A DNA stretch of 64,000 bases from Bacteroidetes bacterium 37-13 (GCA_001897535.1 MKTC01000040.1:186001-250000), one strand, 5' to 3'. Counted from the first letter of the stretch, positions 9,437-19,304 are shown. Notes: generated from the letters alone by a model not told the origin. Numbers and translations are program-made.

Positions 9437-9816
9437 TGATTTCTGCTTTTTAATAAGTCCTCCTATTTCGCTGCCACTTTTTGACCCAGGAACCGAGTTT
9501 TTCTCATAATTTTCTAAATAACTACTTAAAATGGCTTTAAGATTTGCACTTTGTTAGAAAGTACAATGTTCTTTTATCGTTAATAGTGGTTTAAAAAGTA
9601 TTGTTTTCTGTTGAAAACATGTTTATTGAGCTGTTAGCTCTTCTATTTAAAGGTTTTCCACAGGTAGGTTTTATAGTGCAAATTTTCATTGAAACATATA
9701 CTGCATAATGATTTTGCCCCATTTGCTAAAATTGTTGAAAACTTTTTTGTCTATTTTTATGGCAATAAGTGGCATTAAGTGGACTAATTTCATAATTTCG
9801 TTTTGAATTTAAAGAA
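9437..9816. other. Intergenic region between ftsK and the division cluster
   Basis: About 380 bp between two divergent transcription units. Seen: a perfect inverted repeat GTTTTC-TGTT-GAAAAC at 9603-9618; two direct copies of TGTTGAAAAC (9609-9618 and 9733-9742); a DnaA-box-like TTTTCCACA at 9654-9662 with one mismatch to TTATCCACA; and the three-copy repeat before mraZ described separately. No convincing gene or RNA was found. Confidence 0.6.
9757..9800 (+). promoter_or_regulatory. Candidate MraZ operator and overlapping promoter
   Basis: Three TGG triplets at exactly 10-bp spacing (9760, 9770, 9780), the last two in the longer form AAGTGG (9767-9772 and 9777-9782), end 34 bp before the mraZ ATG. 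Known MraZ operators upstream of mraZ in other bacteria are short direct repeats with ~10-bp periodicity (TGGG-like in E. coli, AAAGTG-like in mycoplasma). A near-consensus -7 element TAATTTCG (9793-9800) follows, so bound MraZ would cover the -33 region. The repeats are seen; autoregulation is inferred from the family. Confidence 0.6.
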
Positions 9817-10287
9817 ATGGGCAAATTCAGAGGTCAGTTTAATTGTTCGGTGGACGACAAAGGGCGTATTAAAATGCCTGTGTCGTTTAAGCAGCAATTT
9901 GACCCGGCTGATAAAGGTTCATTCATGATAAAAAAAGGGTTAGACGATTGTCTTGAAATATACCCTTTGGCAATTTGGACAAAAGAAGAGGAGCGCTTAG
10001 ACCGATTAGATGATTACAATCCTATTCATCGCGCATTTCGTGGCACATTTATTTTAGGAATTACGGAGCTTACATTAGATGGTTCTGACAGATTTTTAAT
10101 TCCCAAAAGTTTAATGGGGTACTTAAACAACACCCGCGAAGTAATTATGGTTGGCGACCTTAATTTAATAAAGATATGGGAGCCAAGCAAGCTCCACGAT
10201 TTCACTTCGGTAACGTTGCCAAACATGCACCAATACAGTATTGAAGTTTCTAACTATTTAAACGAGTTAGAACGAAACAAAAAATAA
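9817..10287 (+). CDS. mraZ: Transcriptional regulator MraZ
   Basis: DNA-binding protein at the head of the division and wall cluster; in other bacteria it represses its own operon. The 156-residue sequence has two SpoVT/AbrB-like swapped-hairpin domains: the first around CSVDDKGRIKMP (about 10-21), the second around LTLDGSDRFLIPKSL (about 86-100). Length and start fit the family. It is preceded by a three-copy 10-bp direct repeat and separated from rsmH by only a few bases. Confidence 0.96.
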   Translation: MGKFRGQFNCSVDDKGRIKMPVSFKQQFDPADKGSFMIKKGLDDCLEIYPLAIWTKEEERLDRLDDYNPIHRAFRGTFILGITELTLDGSDRFLIPKSLMGYLNNTREVIMVGDLNLIKIWEPSKLHDFTSVTLPNMHQYSIEVSNYLNELERNKK

Positions 10288-10295
10288 CCGTGAAA

Positions 10296-11207
10296 ATGAG
10301 TTCAGAGCAGAACAATTATCACGTACCCGTTCTTTTACATGAATGTGTGGAGGCGCTGAATATTTTGCCCGATGGCGTGTATGTGGATACAACTTTTGGC
10401 GGTGGCGGTCATTCGCGCGAAATTTTGAAACACCTTTCAGCAAAAGGCAAACTCATTGCTTTCGACCAAGATGCCGATGCGAAACAGAATTTGCCAAGCG
10501 ATGAAAGGCTTGTTTTTATTCCGCAAAACTTTAGGCACTTGCAGCGCTTTCTTAGAGCAGAAGGCTTTGCAAAAGTAGATGGGATTTTAGCTGATTTAGG
10601 CGTTAGTTCATTTCAATTCGATACAGCTGAAAGAGGCTTTAGCTATCGCTTTGATGGTGCTTTGGATATGCGAATGAATGTGAACTCAGGCAGAACCGCA
10701 GCAGACATTTTAAACCAAGAAAGCGCAGCAACACTTCAGCAAATTTTTGGCGAATATGGTGAAGTGCGCAATGCAAAAACATTGGCAGAAAAAATTGCAG
10801 AAGTGCGCTTCCAAAAGCCATTCAAAACCATTAGCGATTTGCTCAACGTGTGCGAAGTAGTAATGAAAGGCGACAAACATCGCTACTGGGCACAAGTTTT
10901 TCAAGCGCTGCGAATTGAGGTAAACGATGAGTTGAGTGCGCTAAAAGATTTGCTGGAGCAAAGTGCGAAAGTGCTGAATCCAAATGGAATTTTGGCAGTA
11001 ATCACCTTCCATTCGCTCGAAGATAGATTGGTGAAAAACTTTATGAAAACCGGAAATTTTGAAGGTGAACATATTAAAGATGACTTTGGAAATATTGAGC
11101 GATTATTTAATGTAAAAACTAAAAAACCAATTGAAGCAAACGCACAAGAACTAAAACAAAACTCAAGAGCGCGAAGTGCCAAACTTCGTGTGGCGATAAA
11201 AAGATAA
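10296..11207 (+). CDS. rsmH: 16S rRNA (cytosine(1402)-N(4))-methyltransferase RsmH
   Basis: SAM-dependent methylation of C1402 in the ribosomal decoding centre. About 303 residues, with HVPVLLHECVEAL at the N-terminus, the SAM-binding motif TFGGGGHS, LADLGVSSFQFD, RGFSYRFDGALDMRM and FHSLEDRLVK, all diagnostic of the MraW/RsmH family. An ATG at 10296 is preferred; a GTG two codons earlier is also possible. Conserved second gene of the cluster, directly downstream of mraZ and upstream of the FtsL-like gene. Confidence 0.96.
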   Translation: MSSEQNNYHVPVLLHECVEALNILPDGVYVDTTFGGGGHSREILKHLSAKGKLIAFDQDADAKQNLPSDERLVFIPQNFRHLQRFLRAEGFAKVDGILADLGVSSFQFDTAERGFSYRFDGALDMRMNVNSGRTAADILNQESAATLQQIFGEYGEVRNAKTLAEKIAEVRFQKPFKTISDLLNVCEVVMKGDKHRYWAQVFQALRIEVNDELSALKDLLEQSAKVLNPNGILAVITFHSLEDRLVKNFMKTGNFEGEHIKDDFGNIERLFNVKTKKPIEANAQELKQNSRARSAKLRVAIKR

Positions 11208-11223
11208 TTTGAAAATAGAGGCT

Positions 11224-11562
11224 ATGGAAGAAACGGAAAAACAAACGGAAAAAAGTAAGGGTAATTTTTGGAGTAAAGCAAACGAAGCCAGTGAAATAGG
11301 TTTTATGAGCTTGTTTACAAACTTGCCTTTTATTCTGTTTTTAATTGGCTTGGGTGTGATACACATTGCCAATGCACATTTAGCTGAAAACTATGTGCGC
11401 GACATAGCTAAAAAAGAAAAACAAGTACAGCAACTGCGTTGGGATTACCTCTTTACTTCTTCAGAAATGATGAAGCAAAGCAAGCAGAGTTCAGTTGCCG
11501 GTTTAGTTGAAGAATATGGAATAAAGCCTTTACGTATTCCACCAAATATTGTTGAAGAATAA
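11224..11562 (+). CDS. FtsL-like division protein
   Basis: A 112-residue bitopic membrane protein in the position where ftsL is found in all division clusters, between rsmH and the division PBP. A polar cytoplasmic N-terminus of about 35 residues, one membrane segment (LPFILFLIGLGVIHIANAHL) and a C-terminal periplasmic heptad-like stretch (VRDIAKKEKQVQQLRWDYLF) match the Bacteroidota FtsL-like family. ATG at 11224 chosen; an in-frame TTG at 11209 directly after the rsmH stop is an alternative. It is expected to bridge the FtsQB complex and FtsW-FtsI. Primary sequence similarity to E. coli FtsL is minimal, so the call rests on position and topology. Confidence 0.85.
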   Translation: MEETEKQTEKSKGNFWSKANEASEIGFMSLFTNLPFILFLIGLGVIHIANAHLAENYVRDIAKKEKQVQQLRWDYLFTSSEMMKQSKQSSVAGLVEEYGIKPLRIPPNIVEE

Positions 11563-11582
11563 AAAGTAATAGAAAAATTAAA

Positions 11583-13682
11583 GTGAATAAAAAACAAGAA
11601 ATAGTAGTACGTGTCCGCATTGGCTTTTTAGCTATATGTTTGGTAGGTGCTGCCATTCTTGCACGCGCTTTTTACATTCAATCTTACCAAGGCAATTACT
11701 ACCTTAGCTTAGCCGATTCTCTCACTATTTCAAAAATAAAATTACCTGCCGAGCGCGGAAATATCTATGCCAACGATGGCAGGTTATTAGCTACTACACT
11801 GCCAATTTTTGATTTAGGTTTTGATATAAAAGCAAGCCTGCGAAACGATAAACTTTTTAGAGCGCATGTTGATTCATTAGCACTTCTATTTAGCAATAAA
11901 TTTAAAGATAAATCTGCGGCAGAATACAAAAAAGAACTTTGGAGATTACACAGAAGCAAGAAGAGCTATGTTGTATTAAGAAAAGGGATTCCTTATGATT
12001 TACAGAATGAAATGCAGCACTGGCCATTGCTTAGAAATGGGCAAAACAAAAGCGGTTTTGTTTTCGACAAACACAAAAAGCGCTTGAAGCCTTTCGGCTG
12101 GTTAGCAGAAAGAACCATTGGCTATTACAAAGAAAATTCAAAAGAAAAAGTAGGTGTTGGATTAGAAAAAAAATTCGATACTATTCTCACCGGTATTCCT
12201 GGAAACACATTAGCACAAAAAATTTCAGGAGGATTAAGAATACCTTTGGAGTCGCCTGAAAACGTAAGACCTCAACCCGGAAAAGATGTCCATACTTCTA
12301 TCGATATAGATTTTCAAGATGTTGCAGAAGATGCACTAAACCGTGCGTTGCTTCACCACGGAGCAGAACATGGCTGCGTTGTTTTAATGGAGTGCAAAAC
12401 TGGAAAAATAAGAGTCATTGCAAACTTAGGCTTAACCAAAGATTCAATTTACAAGGAAATTAAAAACTATGCTTTGGCAGAAGCTGAAGCACCTGGCTCA
12501 ACCTTTAAAATTGCAACTGTTGCCGCTTTGCTCGAAGATGGCTATGCAAATAATCAAACCAAAGTAGATTTAGGTAATGGCACAGCAATATTCTATGGCT
12601 TGCCAGTGCGCGATCACGATGTGCCCAAAACTCAGATTATAGATTTAAAACGCGCAATAGAAATTTCTTCAAACGTGGCAATTGCCGAACTAGCTGATAA
12701 ATTTTACAATACCGCACAAGGCAAGCAAAAACTATTTCAGCACTTAGAAAGTTTTGGATTTACACAACCAATTGATATTGAAATTGAAGGTGCTGCAAAA
12801 CCTATTTTAAGAAACTATAAAAAGTGGCAAGCAACATCAGTTCCGTTTTTAGCACACGGCTACGAAATGCAAGTTACACCATTGCATATCCTTTCTTTTT
12901 ACAATGCAATTGCCAACAATGGCATTATGGTAAAGCCTTCTTTAATAGAAAAAATTACAGCATATAATCAAACTGTTGATTCGTTTACAACAGTTGTATT
13001 GAATAAAAAATTATTAAGTGCAAAAACTATTGTAGAGCTCCGTCAAATGCTGGAAGGCGTAGTGGAAAATGGCACTGCAACCAATTTAAAAACTGACTAC
13101 TTGCGCGTAGCGGGAAAAACAGGAACAGCAAAAATTGCACAAGGAAAAGAAGGCTATAAAAAAGCAGTTTATCAGGCATCTTTTTGCGGTTACTTTCCTG
13201 CTGAAAATCCATTGTATTCAATGATTGTAGTAATCAATTCTCCTTCTCAAAATGGTTACTATGGAAATAAAGTAGCAGGTACAATTTTTAAAGAAGTGGC
13301 TGATAAAGTTTACTCTAAATCGCTGCAAATGCAGAAACCTGTTCAGCAACTGATTGCACAAAAAGAAGTGCCAATAATAAAGAAAGGCAATAGCGATGAA
13401 ATAAAAAATATCTACGCTGCTTGGGGAAAGAAAATTCAAACTTCGGACCAAGAATGGACACAGGTTTCACGCAACCAAACTGTATTGCAGCCAACAGATT
13501 TTAATGTAAAAGAAAGTGTGATGCCGGAAGTAGTAGGAATGGGTTTGCGCGATGTTTTATATCTATTAGAAAACATGGGATTGAAAGTAAATATAGTTGG
13601 GCAAGGCATGGTGAAATCGCAAAGTATAAAAGCGGGCGAACCAATTGTGAAAGGAACACAAGTAGTAATAGAATTATCATAA
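11583..13682 (+). CDS. ftsI: Division penicillin-binding protein (class B, FtsI) with PASTA domain
   Basis: Septal peptidoglycan transpeptidase, 699 residues from a GTG start. It has one N-terminal membrane anchor (about 11-30), a dimerisation/pedestal domain beginning LPAERGNIYANDGRLLA, and the transpeptidase domain with the catalytic SxxK (Ser306-Thr-Phe-Lys309), SxN (Ser362/363-Asn364) and KTG (512-514) motifs intact. A single C-terminal PASTA domain (VMPEVVGMGLRDVLYLLENM onwards, about 640-699) is typical of Bacteroidota and Firmicutes SpoVD-like PBPs rather than E. coli FtsI. Partner of FtsW encoded five genes downstream. Confidence 0.95.
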   Translation: MNKKQEIVVRVRIGFLAICLVGAAILARAFYIQSYQGNYYLSLADSLTISKIKLPAERGNIYANDGRLLATTLPIFDLGFDIKASLRNDKLFRAHVDSLALLFSNKFKDKSAAEYKKELWRLHRSKKSYVVLRKGIPYDLQNEMQHWPLLRNGQNKSGFVFDKHKKRLKPFGWLAERTIGYYKENSKEKVGVGLEKKFDTILTGIPGNTLAQKISGGLRIPLESPENVRPQPGKDVHTSIDIDFQDVAEDALNRALLHHGAEHGCVVLMECKTGKIRVIANLGLTKDSIYKEIKNYALAEAEAPGSTFKIATVAALLEDGYANNQTKVDLGNGTAIFYGLPVRDHDVPKTQIIDLKRAIEISSNVAIAELADKFYNTAQGKQKLFQHLESFGFTQPIDIEIEGAAKPILRNYKKWQATSVPFLAHGYEMQVTPLHILSFYNAIANNGIMVKPSLIEKITAYNQTVDSFTTVVLNKKLLSAKTIVELRQMLEGVVENGTATNLKTDYLRVAGKTGTAKIAQGKEGYKKAVYQASFCGYFPAENPLYSMIVVINSPSQNGYYGNKVAGTIFKEVADKVYSKSLQMQKPVQQLIAQKEVPIIKKGNSDEIKNIYAAWGKKIQTSDQEWTQVSRNQTVLQPTDFNVKESVMPEVVGMGLRDVLYLLENMGLKVNIVGQGMVKSQSIKAGEPIVKGTQVVIELS

Positions 13683-13683
13683 A

Positions 13684-15150
13684 GTGAAAGATTTAAAAAC
13701 CCTCTTAGTGAATGTAAAAGTAAAGCAGCTTTGCGGCAGCAGCGATGCGGTTGTAAATGCTTTGCAATTAGACTCACGCAAAGTGAAAACCGGAGATTGC
13801 TTTGTAGCAGTTTCAGGCACTTTGGTTGATGGGCATAATTTTATTGAACAATGTGTTTCAGCAGGTGCTTCTGTAATTGTGTGTGAGAAACTACCTGTCA
13901 ATATAAACTCAAATGTAACTTATGTTTTAGTAGAAGAAAGCAGCCGTGCACTTGGTATTATGGCAGCAAATTTTTACGATAACCCTTCGCACAAATTAAA
14001 AGTAGTTGGTGTTACCGGAACAAACGGAAAAACATCTGTCGCAACTTTACTTTTCAGGCTTTTTAGAGAGTTGGGTCATCGTGTAGGATTGCTTTCAACG
14101 GTTCAAAATCAAATTGATGAAGTTGTAATTCCATCTACGCATACAACACCTGATGCCATAGGCTTAAATTCGCTATTAGCACAAATGGTTCAAGAAGGTT
14201 GCCAATACTGCTTTATGGAGGCAAGCTCACACGCTATTCACCAAAATAGAATTGCAGGATTAAAGTTTGCAGGTGCTGCGTTTACAAACATCACACACGA
14301 TCATTTAGATTATCATAAAACGTTTGACAATTACATTAAAGCCAAGAAAAAATTCTTTGATGAATTGAACGAAGATGCTTTTGCAATTTCAAATGCAGAT
14401 GACCGAAATGGCTCTGTGATGCTTCAAAATACTAAAGCAAAAAAGTATTTCTATTCATTAAAAACGCCATCAGACTTCAAGGCAAAAATTATTGATAACA
14501 ACATCACCGGCTTGCAATTAGACATCAACGGGCAAGAATTGCACGTGCGCCTCATTGGTGAATTTAACGCTTACAATTTGCTTTTGGTTTATGCAATAGC
14601 AAATTTACTTGGTGCTGAAAAAGAAGAAGTTTTACGCATTATTTCTGCGCTTTCTCCACCTGCCGGCAGGTTTGAACAAGTAATTTCGCTAAAAGGAAAA
14701 ATAGTTGGAATTGTTGATTACGCACACACACCTGATGCACTGAAAAATGTAATATTTACCATCAATGCAATTCGCAATGGCAATGAACAATTTATTGCTG
14801 TAGTTGGCTGTGGCGGAAATAGAGACGCGGCAAAGCGCCCGCTCATGGCAATGCTGGCAAGCAAGTTTGCAGATAAAGCAATCTTTACTTCAGATAATCC
14901 GCGCACTGAAGACCCAAATGAAATTTTGCGTGAAATGAACGAAGGTGTTCCTGCGCCTGAACGCAAAAAAGTAATCACTATTTCTGATAGAAAAGAAGCA
15001 ATAAAAACTGCTTGCTCTTTGGCAAATGCAAACGACATTATTCTAATTGCAGGAAAGGGACATGAAAAATACCAAGAAATAAATGGTGTAAAACATGACT
15101 TTGATGATAAAAAAATATTGCAGGAAACTTTTGAAGAGCTAGAGAAATAA
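13684..15150 (+). CDS. murE: UDP-MurNAc-tripeptide synthetase MurE (meso-DAP adding)
   Basis: Adds the third stem-peptide residue to UDP-MurNAc-L-Ala-D-Glu in the cytosol. 488 residues from a GTG start one base after the PBP stop codon. Shows the Mur-ligase ATP-binding loop VTGTNGKTS, HTTPD, the FTNITHDHLDYH motif and the C-terminal DNPR motif (404-407), which in characterised MurE enzymes reads meso-diaminopimelate rather than lysine. dapA in this same window is consistent with DAP synthesis. Conserved position in the cluster. Confidence 0.96.
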   Translation: MKDLKTLLVNVKVKQLCGSSDAVVNALQLDSRKVKTGDCFVAVSGTLVDGHNFIEQCVSAGASVIVCEKLPVNINSNVTYVLVEESSRALGIMAANFYDNPSHKLKVVGVTGTNGKTSVATLLFRLFRELGHRVGLLSTVQNQIDEVVIPSTHTTPDAIGLNSLLAQMVQEGCQYCFMEASSHAIHQNRIAGLKFAGAAFTNITHDHLDYHKTFDNYIKAKKKFFDELNEDAFAISNADDRNGSVMLQNTKAKKYFYSLKTPSDFKAKIIDNNITGLQLDINGQELHVRLIGEFNAYNLLLVYAIANLLGAEKEEVLRIISALSPPAGRFEQVISLKGKIVGIVDYAHTPDALKNVIFTINAIRNGNEQFIAVVGCGGNRDAAKRPLMAMLASKFADKAIFTSDNPRTEDPNEILREMNEGVPAPERKKVITISDRKEAIKTACSLANANDIILIAGKGHEKYQEINGVKHDFDDKKILQETFEELEK

Positions 15151-15226
15151 TAAAAAAATCAGAATAAAGAAATAATTAAAAACAAGAAAGAATCAACGTC
15201 CAAGTTTCAAAATAAAATATAGAACC

Positions 15227-16480
15227 ATGTTATACTATTTGTTCAGATGGCTTGATGTTCAATACGATTTTCCGGGAGCGGGATTGTTTAACTACATTTC
15301 GTTTCGCGCAGCAATGGCTTTGCTGCTAAGCTTGGTTATTTCTCTTGTTTATGGAAAAAATATCATTGATTTTTTACGCAAAAAACAAATTGGCGAAACC
15401 ATTCGCGAGCTTGGTTTAGAAGGAGAGAAAACCAAAAAAGGCACACCAACAATGGGTGGTTTAATTATCCTAAGCGCTATTTTAATTCCTACTTTACTTT
15501 TTGCAAAAATCGGAAGTGTTTATATCATTTTGTTGCTCATCACTACTGTTTGGTTGGGCATAATTGGTGCTTTAGACGACTACATAAAAGTTTTCAAAAA
15601 AGATAAAAAAGGGCTTTCAGGAAAATTCAAAATCATTGGCCAAGTTGGCTTGGGAATTATAGTTGGAACGGTGCTTTACTTTAATGGAAATGTGGTGATT
15701 AAAGATGAAATTCCAACAGGAGAGGTTTATAAATACGATAGTAATGAAGTTACAAAAGTAACTGATGATAAAGGCGTAGCGCACTATATGATAACCGAAA
15801 AATCAACCATTACAACTTTACCATTCATTAAAAACCAAGAGATTGACTACGAAAGAATATTAGGCAGCATAAATGAAGAATGGACTAAATACACTTGGCT
15901 TATTTTTATTCCAATCGTCATTTTTATTATCACTGCGGTAAGCAATGCAGCAAACTTAACTGATGGCATTGATGGCTTAGCTGCAGGTTCCGCCTCAATT
16001 ATTGGTGCCACACTTTTAGTATTTGCTTACGTATCAGGCAATATCATTTTCGCTGATTACCTAAACATAATGTACATACCGAATGTGGGTGAATTAGTAA
16101 TTTTTTGCGCAGCATTTATTGGCGCTTGCGTTGGCTTTTTGTGGTACAACGCTTACCCTGCGCAAGTATTTATGGGCGATACAGGCTCATTAGCATTAGG
16201 TGGAATTATTGCAACAATGGCACTTTGTGTGCGCAAAGAATTATTGCTTCCACTAATCTGCGGTGTATTCTTAGTTGAAACTGTGAGTGTAATGATGCAA
16301 GTAAGCTACTTTAAATATACTAAAAGGAAATATGGAGAAGGCAGGAGAATTTTTTTAATGAGCCCACTGCACCATCATTTTCAAAAAATGGGAATACATG
16401 AAAGCAAAATAGTAAGCCGCTTTTGGATTATTGGAATTATGCTGGCGGTATTGAGCATTGTAACATTAAAAATTCAGTAG
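15227..16480 (+). CDS. mraY: Phospho-MurNAc-pentapeptide translocase MraY
   Basis: Makes lipid I at the inner membrane from UDP-MurNAc-pentapeptide and undecaprenyl phosphate. 417 residues with about ten membrane segments. Active-site motifs are present: [45 protein letters not shown] and [12 protein letters not shown]. The protein is about 55 residues longer than E. coli MraY because of an insert around 165-225 ([15 protein letters not shown] region) between membrane segments; such an insert is common in Bacteroidota. A 76-bp gap separates it from murE, the largest gap inside the cluster apart from the one before ftsW's neighbour region. Confidence 0.97.
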   Translation: MLYYLFRWLDVQYDFPGAGLFNYISFRAAMALLLSLVISLVYGKNIIDFLRKKQIGETIRELGLEGEKTKKGTPTMGGLIILSAILIPTLLFAKIGSVYIILLLITTVWLGIIGALDDYIKVFKKDKKGLSGKFKIIGQVGLGIIVGTVLYFNGNVVIKDEIPTGEVYKYDSNEVTKVTDDKGVAHYMITEKSTITTLPFIKNQEIDYERILGSINEEWTKYTWLIFIPIVIFIITAVSNAANLTDGIDGLAAGSASIIGATLLVFAYVSGNIIFADYLNIMYIPNVGELVIFCAAFIGACVGFLWYNAYPAQVFMGDTGSLALGGIIATMALCVRKELLLPLICGVFLVETVSVMMQVSYFKYTKRKYGEGRRIFLMSPLHHHFQKMGIHESKIVSRFWIIGIMLAVLSIVTLKIQ

Positions 16481-16502
16481 GAAAGGAATTAAAACTATTA
16501 AA

Positions 16503-17840
16503 ATGGCTAAGAAATTAGTAGTACTTGGTGGAGGAGAGAGTGGCGTTGGCACTGCTATTTTGGGTGTTAAGCAAGGCTATGAAGTTTTTTTAAGCGATGG
16601 TGGAGAAATAAAACCTAAGTATCAAAAAGTACTTGATGAATATGGCATTCAATACGAAAGCAAATCGCACACTGAGAGCAAAATTTTAGATGCTGACATA
16701 GTAATGAAAAGCCCCGGAATTCCACATAAAGCTCCGATAGTAAAACACCTAAAAGAAGCAGGAATAAAAATTGTGAGCGAAATGGAATTTGCTGCACCAT
16801 ATACCAATGCAGAAATTATTGGCATCACAGGCAGTAACGGCAAAACTACTACTACTGCACTCACTTATCACATCATGCGCAATGCCGGATTAAATGTTGG
16901 GCTTGGCGGCAATATTGGCAAGAGCTTTGCATGGCAAGTAGCTACCGAAAAATTTGATTATTACGTACTTGAAATTTCAAGTTTTCAGTTAGATGATATT
17001 GAAACTTTTAGACCCAATGTGGCGGTGCTTACCAATATCACACCCGATCATTTAGATAGATACAATTATGACCTTCAAAACTATGTGGAAGCGAAATTTA
17101 ACATAGGAAAATTTCAAAACGAAACTGACTATTTCATCTACTGTGCTGATGACGAAATAACCATGCAAAACTTGGAGCGTTATCCAACAAAAGCACAAAA
17201 AATTCCTTTCAGTCTTGAAAAGAAATTTTCGCAAGGAGGCTATTTAGAAAACGAAACTTTATTCATTAACATAAACCAATCTCAGTTCACCATGAGCAAT
17301 TCAGAACTTGGCATTAAAGGACGCCACAACACTTACAATTCTTTAGCAGCAGGAATTGTAGCAAACATTTATGGGCTGCGCAAAGAAGAAATCAAGCAGA
17401 GTTTAAGCGATTTTAGATCACTTGAACACCGCTTGGAAAGCGTAACAAAAGTGCGTGGAGTAGAATTTATTAACGACTCAAAAGCAACCAACGTAAACAG
17501 TACTTGGTATGCACTGGAAACCATGAGCAAACCTGTGATTTGGATTGCGGGCGGTGTGGACAAAGGCAACGATTATTCTGTGCTTTTGCCTTTGGTGCAA
17601 AAGAAAGTGAAAGCATTAGTTTGCTTAGGTGAAGACAATACAAAATTGCATAGTGCATTCGGCAAAGCAGTTGATGTAATTGTGAATACCAACAATATCC
17701 AAGATGCCGTAAAAATGGCTTACCACTTGGGAAATCCTGGCGATGTAGTACTGCTTTCTCCATGCTGCGCTTCATTCGATTTGTTCCAAAATTTTGAAGA
17801 CAGAGGAATGAAGTTTAAAGATGAAGTAATTAAGCTGTAG
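16503..17840 (+). CDS. murD: UDP-MurNAc-L-alanine--D-glutamate ligase MurD
   Basis: Cytosolic ligase adding D-Glu to UDP-MurNAc-L-Ala. 445 residues, usual length. Features: N-terminal Rossmann-like GGGESGVGTA, ATP loop IGITGSNGKTTTTALTY, central NITPDHLDRY and C-terminal NDSKATNVNSTWYAL plus LLSPCCASFDLFQNFEDRG. All family motifs are intact. It lies 22 bp after mraY and about 50 bp before ftsW. Confidence 0.97.
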   Translation: MAKKLVVLGGGESGVGTAILGVKQGYEVFLSDGGEIKPKYQKVLDEYGIQYESKSHTESKILDADIVMKSPGIPHKAPIVKHLKEAGIKIVSEMEFAAPYTNAEIIGITGSNGKTTTTALTYHIMRNAGLNVGLGGNIGKSFAWQVATEKFDYYVLEISSFQLDDIETFRPNVAVLTNITPDHLDRYNYDLQNYVEAKFNIGKFQNETDYFIYCADDEITMQNLERYPTKAQKIPFSLEKKFSQGGYLENETLFININQSQFTMSNSELGIKGRHNTYNSLAAGIVANIYGLRKEEIKQSLSDFRSLEHRLESVTKVRGVEFINDSKATNVNSTWYALETMSKPVIWIAGGVDKGNDYSVLLPLVQKKVKALVCLGEDNTKLHSAFGKAVDVIVNTNNIQDAVKMAYHLGNPGDVVLLSPCCASFDLFQNFEDRGMKFKDEVIKL

Positions 17841-17892
17841 CATGTAAAAACTTGTATTCAACTAAGTAAAATGAATTTTGATTCATCAATAA

Positions 17893-19059
17893 ATGAGTAA
17901 CGTATTCAAATATTTACAAGGCGACCGACTAATTTGGTTAGTTGTGTTTTTGCTCATTGGATTTTCCATGTTGGGCATTTACAGTTCTACCAGCACTCTG
18001 GCTTTTCGCTTGCAAGGTGGCAATACCGAATACTATGTGATGAAACAATTCTTTTATGTAGCCATTGGTTTTGGGCTGATGTTTGTAACGCATTTGGTGG
18101 ACTATCGTTACTATTCACGAATAGCCCAAATACTTTGGATTGCCTCTATTCCCTTACTTATTTATACTATGTTTTTTGGAACTGAACTAAACGATGCTAA
18201 TCGCTGGATAACCATTCCTTTGGTTGGGCTAACGTTCCAAACTTCTGACTTGGCAAAGTTGGCGCTTATTATGTATTTGGCGCGGCAGTTAAGCCTAAAG
18301 CAAGATAATATTTCAGATTTTAAAGAAGCATTTTTACCTATACTTTTACCCACTTTGCTCACTGCAATTCTTATTGCTCCAGAAAACCTTTCAACAGCGC
18401 TTATTATTGTATTTACAGGTGTTTTCGTAATGTTTGTTGGAAGAGTTTCTCTAAAACATATTGCACTTTTAGCCGGCTCTGGAATCTTAATTTTGAGCTT
18501 GTTTTTAACCTTGCTTTTTGTGATGCCGGAAAGCGCACTCAAAGGGAGAACATTAACATGGAAACACAGAGTAGAAAGTTTTTCTAACCCAACAGGAAAT
18601 GCTGATGAAGAGTATCAAGTATTGCAATCTAAAATTGCTATTGCGAAAGGTGGCATAGTGAATTTAAACGCTGGCGGTAGCGACCAAAAAAACTTTTTGC
18701 CACATCCTTACTCCGATTTTATTTATTCCATTATTATTGAAGAATATGGCCTGCTTGGCGGTGGCGTAATTGTGCTTTTGTATTTGTTTTTTCTATACCG
18801 ATGTGTGAGAATTGTTTTGAAAGCCCCAAAAGCATTTGGCGCTTTTTTGGCAGCAGGCTTAGGCATTGCTTTAGTAATTCAAGCGATGATAAATATGGCT
18901 GTGGTAGTGAATTTAGTGCCTGTAACAGGCGTTACTTTGCCACTTGTGAGCATGGGCGGAAGCAGCGCGATTTTCACGAGTATCGCTTTTGGAATTATTC
19001 TTAGCGTGAGCAGAAATGTGGAACTGCAATCTGGTGAAGAAAACTTAGAAATGGCATAG
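17893..19059 (+). CDS. ftsW: Peptidoglycan glycosyltransferase FtsW (SEDS family)
   Basis: Polytopic SEDS polymerase of septal peptidoglycan, partner of the division PBP encoded at 11583. 388 residues with about ten membrane segments. SEDS hallmarks are present: NTEYYVMKQ, the extracytoplasmic loop with NPTGNADEEYQVLQSKIAIA, FLPHPYSDFIYSIIIEEYGL and PVTGVTLPLVSMGGSS. This is the last gene of the division cluster in the window; murG, which normally follows, is not here. Confidence 0.95.
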   Translation: MSNVFKYLQGDRLIWLVVFLLIGFSMLGIYSSTSTLAFRLQGGNTEYYVMKQFFYVAIGFGLMFVTHLVDYRYYSRIAQILWIASIPLLIYTMFFGTELNDANRWITIPLVGLTFQTSDLAKLALIMYLARQLSLKQDNISDFKEAFLPILLPTLLTAILIAPENLSTALIIVFTGVFVMFVGRVSLKHIALLAGSGILILSLFLTLLFVMPESALKGRTLTWKHRVESFSNPTGNADEEYQVLQSKIAIAKGGIVNLNAGGSDQKNFLPHPYSDFIYSIIIEEYGLLGGGVIVLLYLFFLYRCVRIVLKAPKAFGAFLAAGLGIALVIQAMINMAVVVNLVPVTGVTLPLVSMGGSSAIFTSIAFGIILSVSRNVELQSGEENLEMA

Positions 19060-19199
19060 TGCCACAAAGCAATTTCCTCTAATATTTACTTTACTTTTTC
19101 AATTTTCTTTTACAAAGAATTTAATGTAAAAGGATAAAGCCGTTACAATATTATTTGATAGTATGGTATAGAATAAATAGAAAAGACTATTGTCCTCTT

Positions 19200-19304
19200 A
19201 TGAATTCTACCTTACTTCTTACATTAGATCCGGGCATGTATTTTATCTATGCTGCGAATAGCAATAATGAACTTATTATAAATTTTTTTGATTTTGTAAA
19301 ATGA
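19200..19304 (+). CDS. Possible 34-residue peptide overlapping the gwsS-like start
   Basis: An ATG at 19200 opens a 34-codon frame whose TGA stop overlaps the ATG of the next gene (ATGA at 19301-19304). The product includes LDPGMYFIYAANSNNELI, which loosely resembles the end of a T9SS sorting domain (PxGxYfI ... K). The frame is open back to 19125 without another ATG. It has no double-glycine leader and is not a recognisable ATP-grasp or precursor. It may be a remnant of a lost upstream gene, a coupling peptide, or chance. Confidence 0.25.
   Translation: MNSTLLLTLDPGMYFIYAANSNNELIINFFDFVK

Noticed and set aside
9654-9662. DnaA-box-like TTTTCCACA as a replication origin
   Set aside because: Only one imperfect copy, no DnaA-box cluster, AT-rich unwinding array or dnaA/dnaN neighbour.
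19200-19304. 34-codon ORF as the precursor peptide of a grasp-with-spasm system
   Set aside because: It lacks a double-glycine leader and acceptor-rich core, so it is kept only as a low-confidence ORF.
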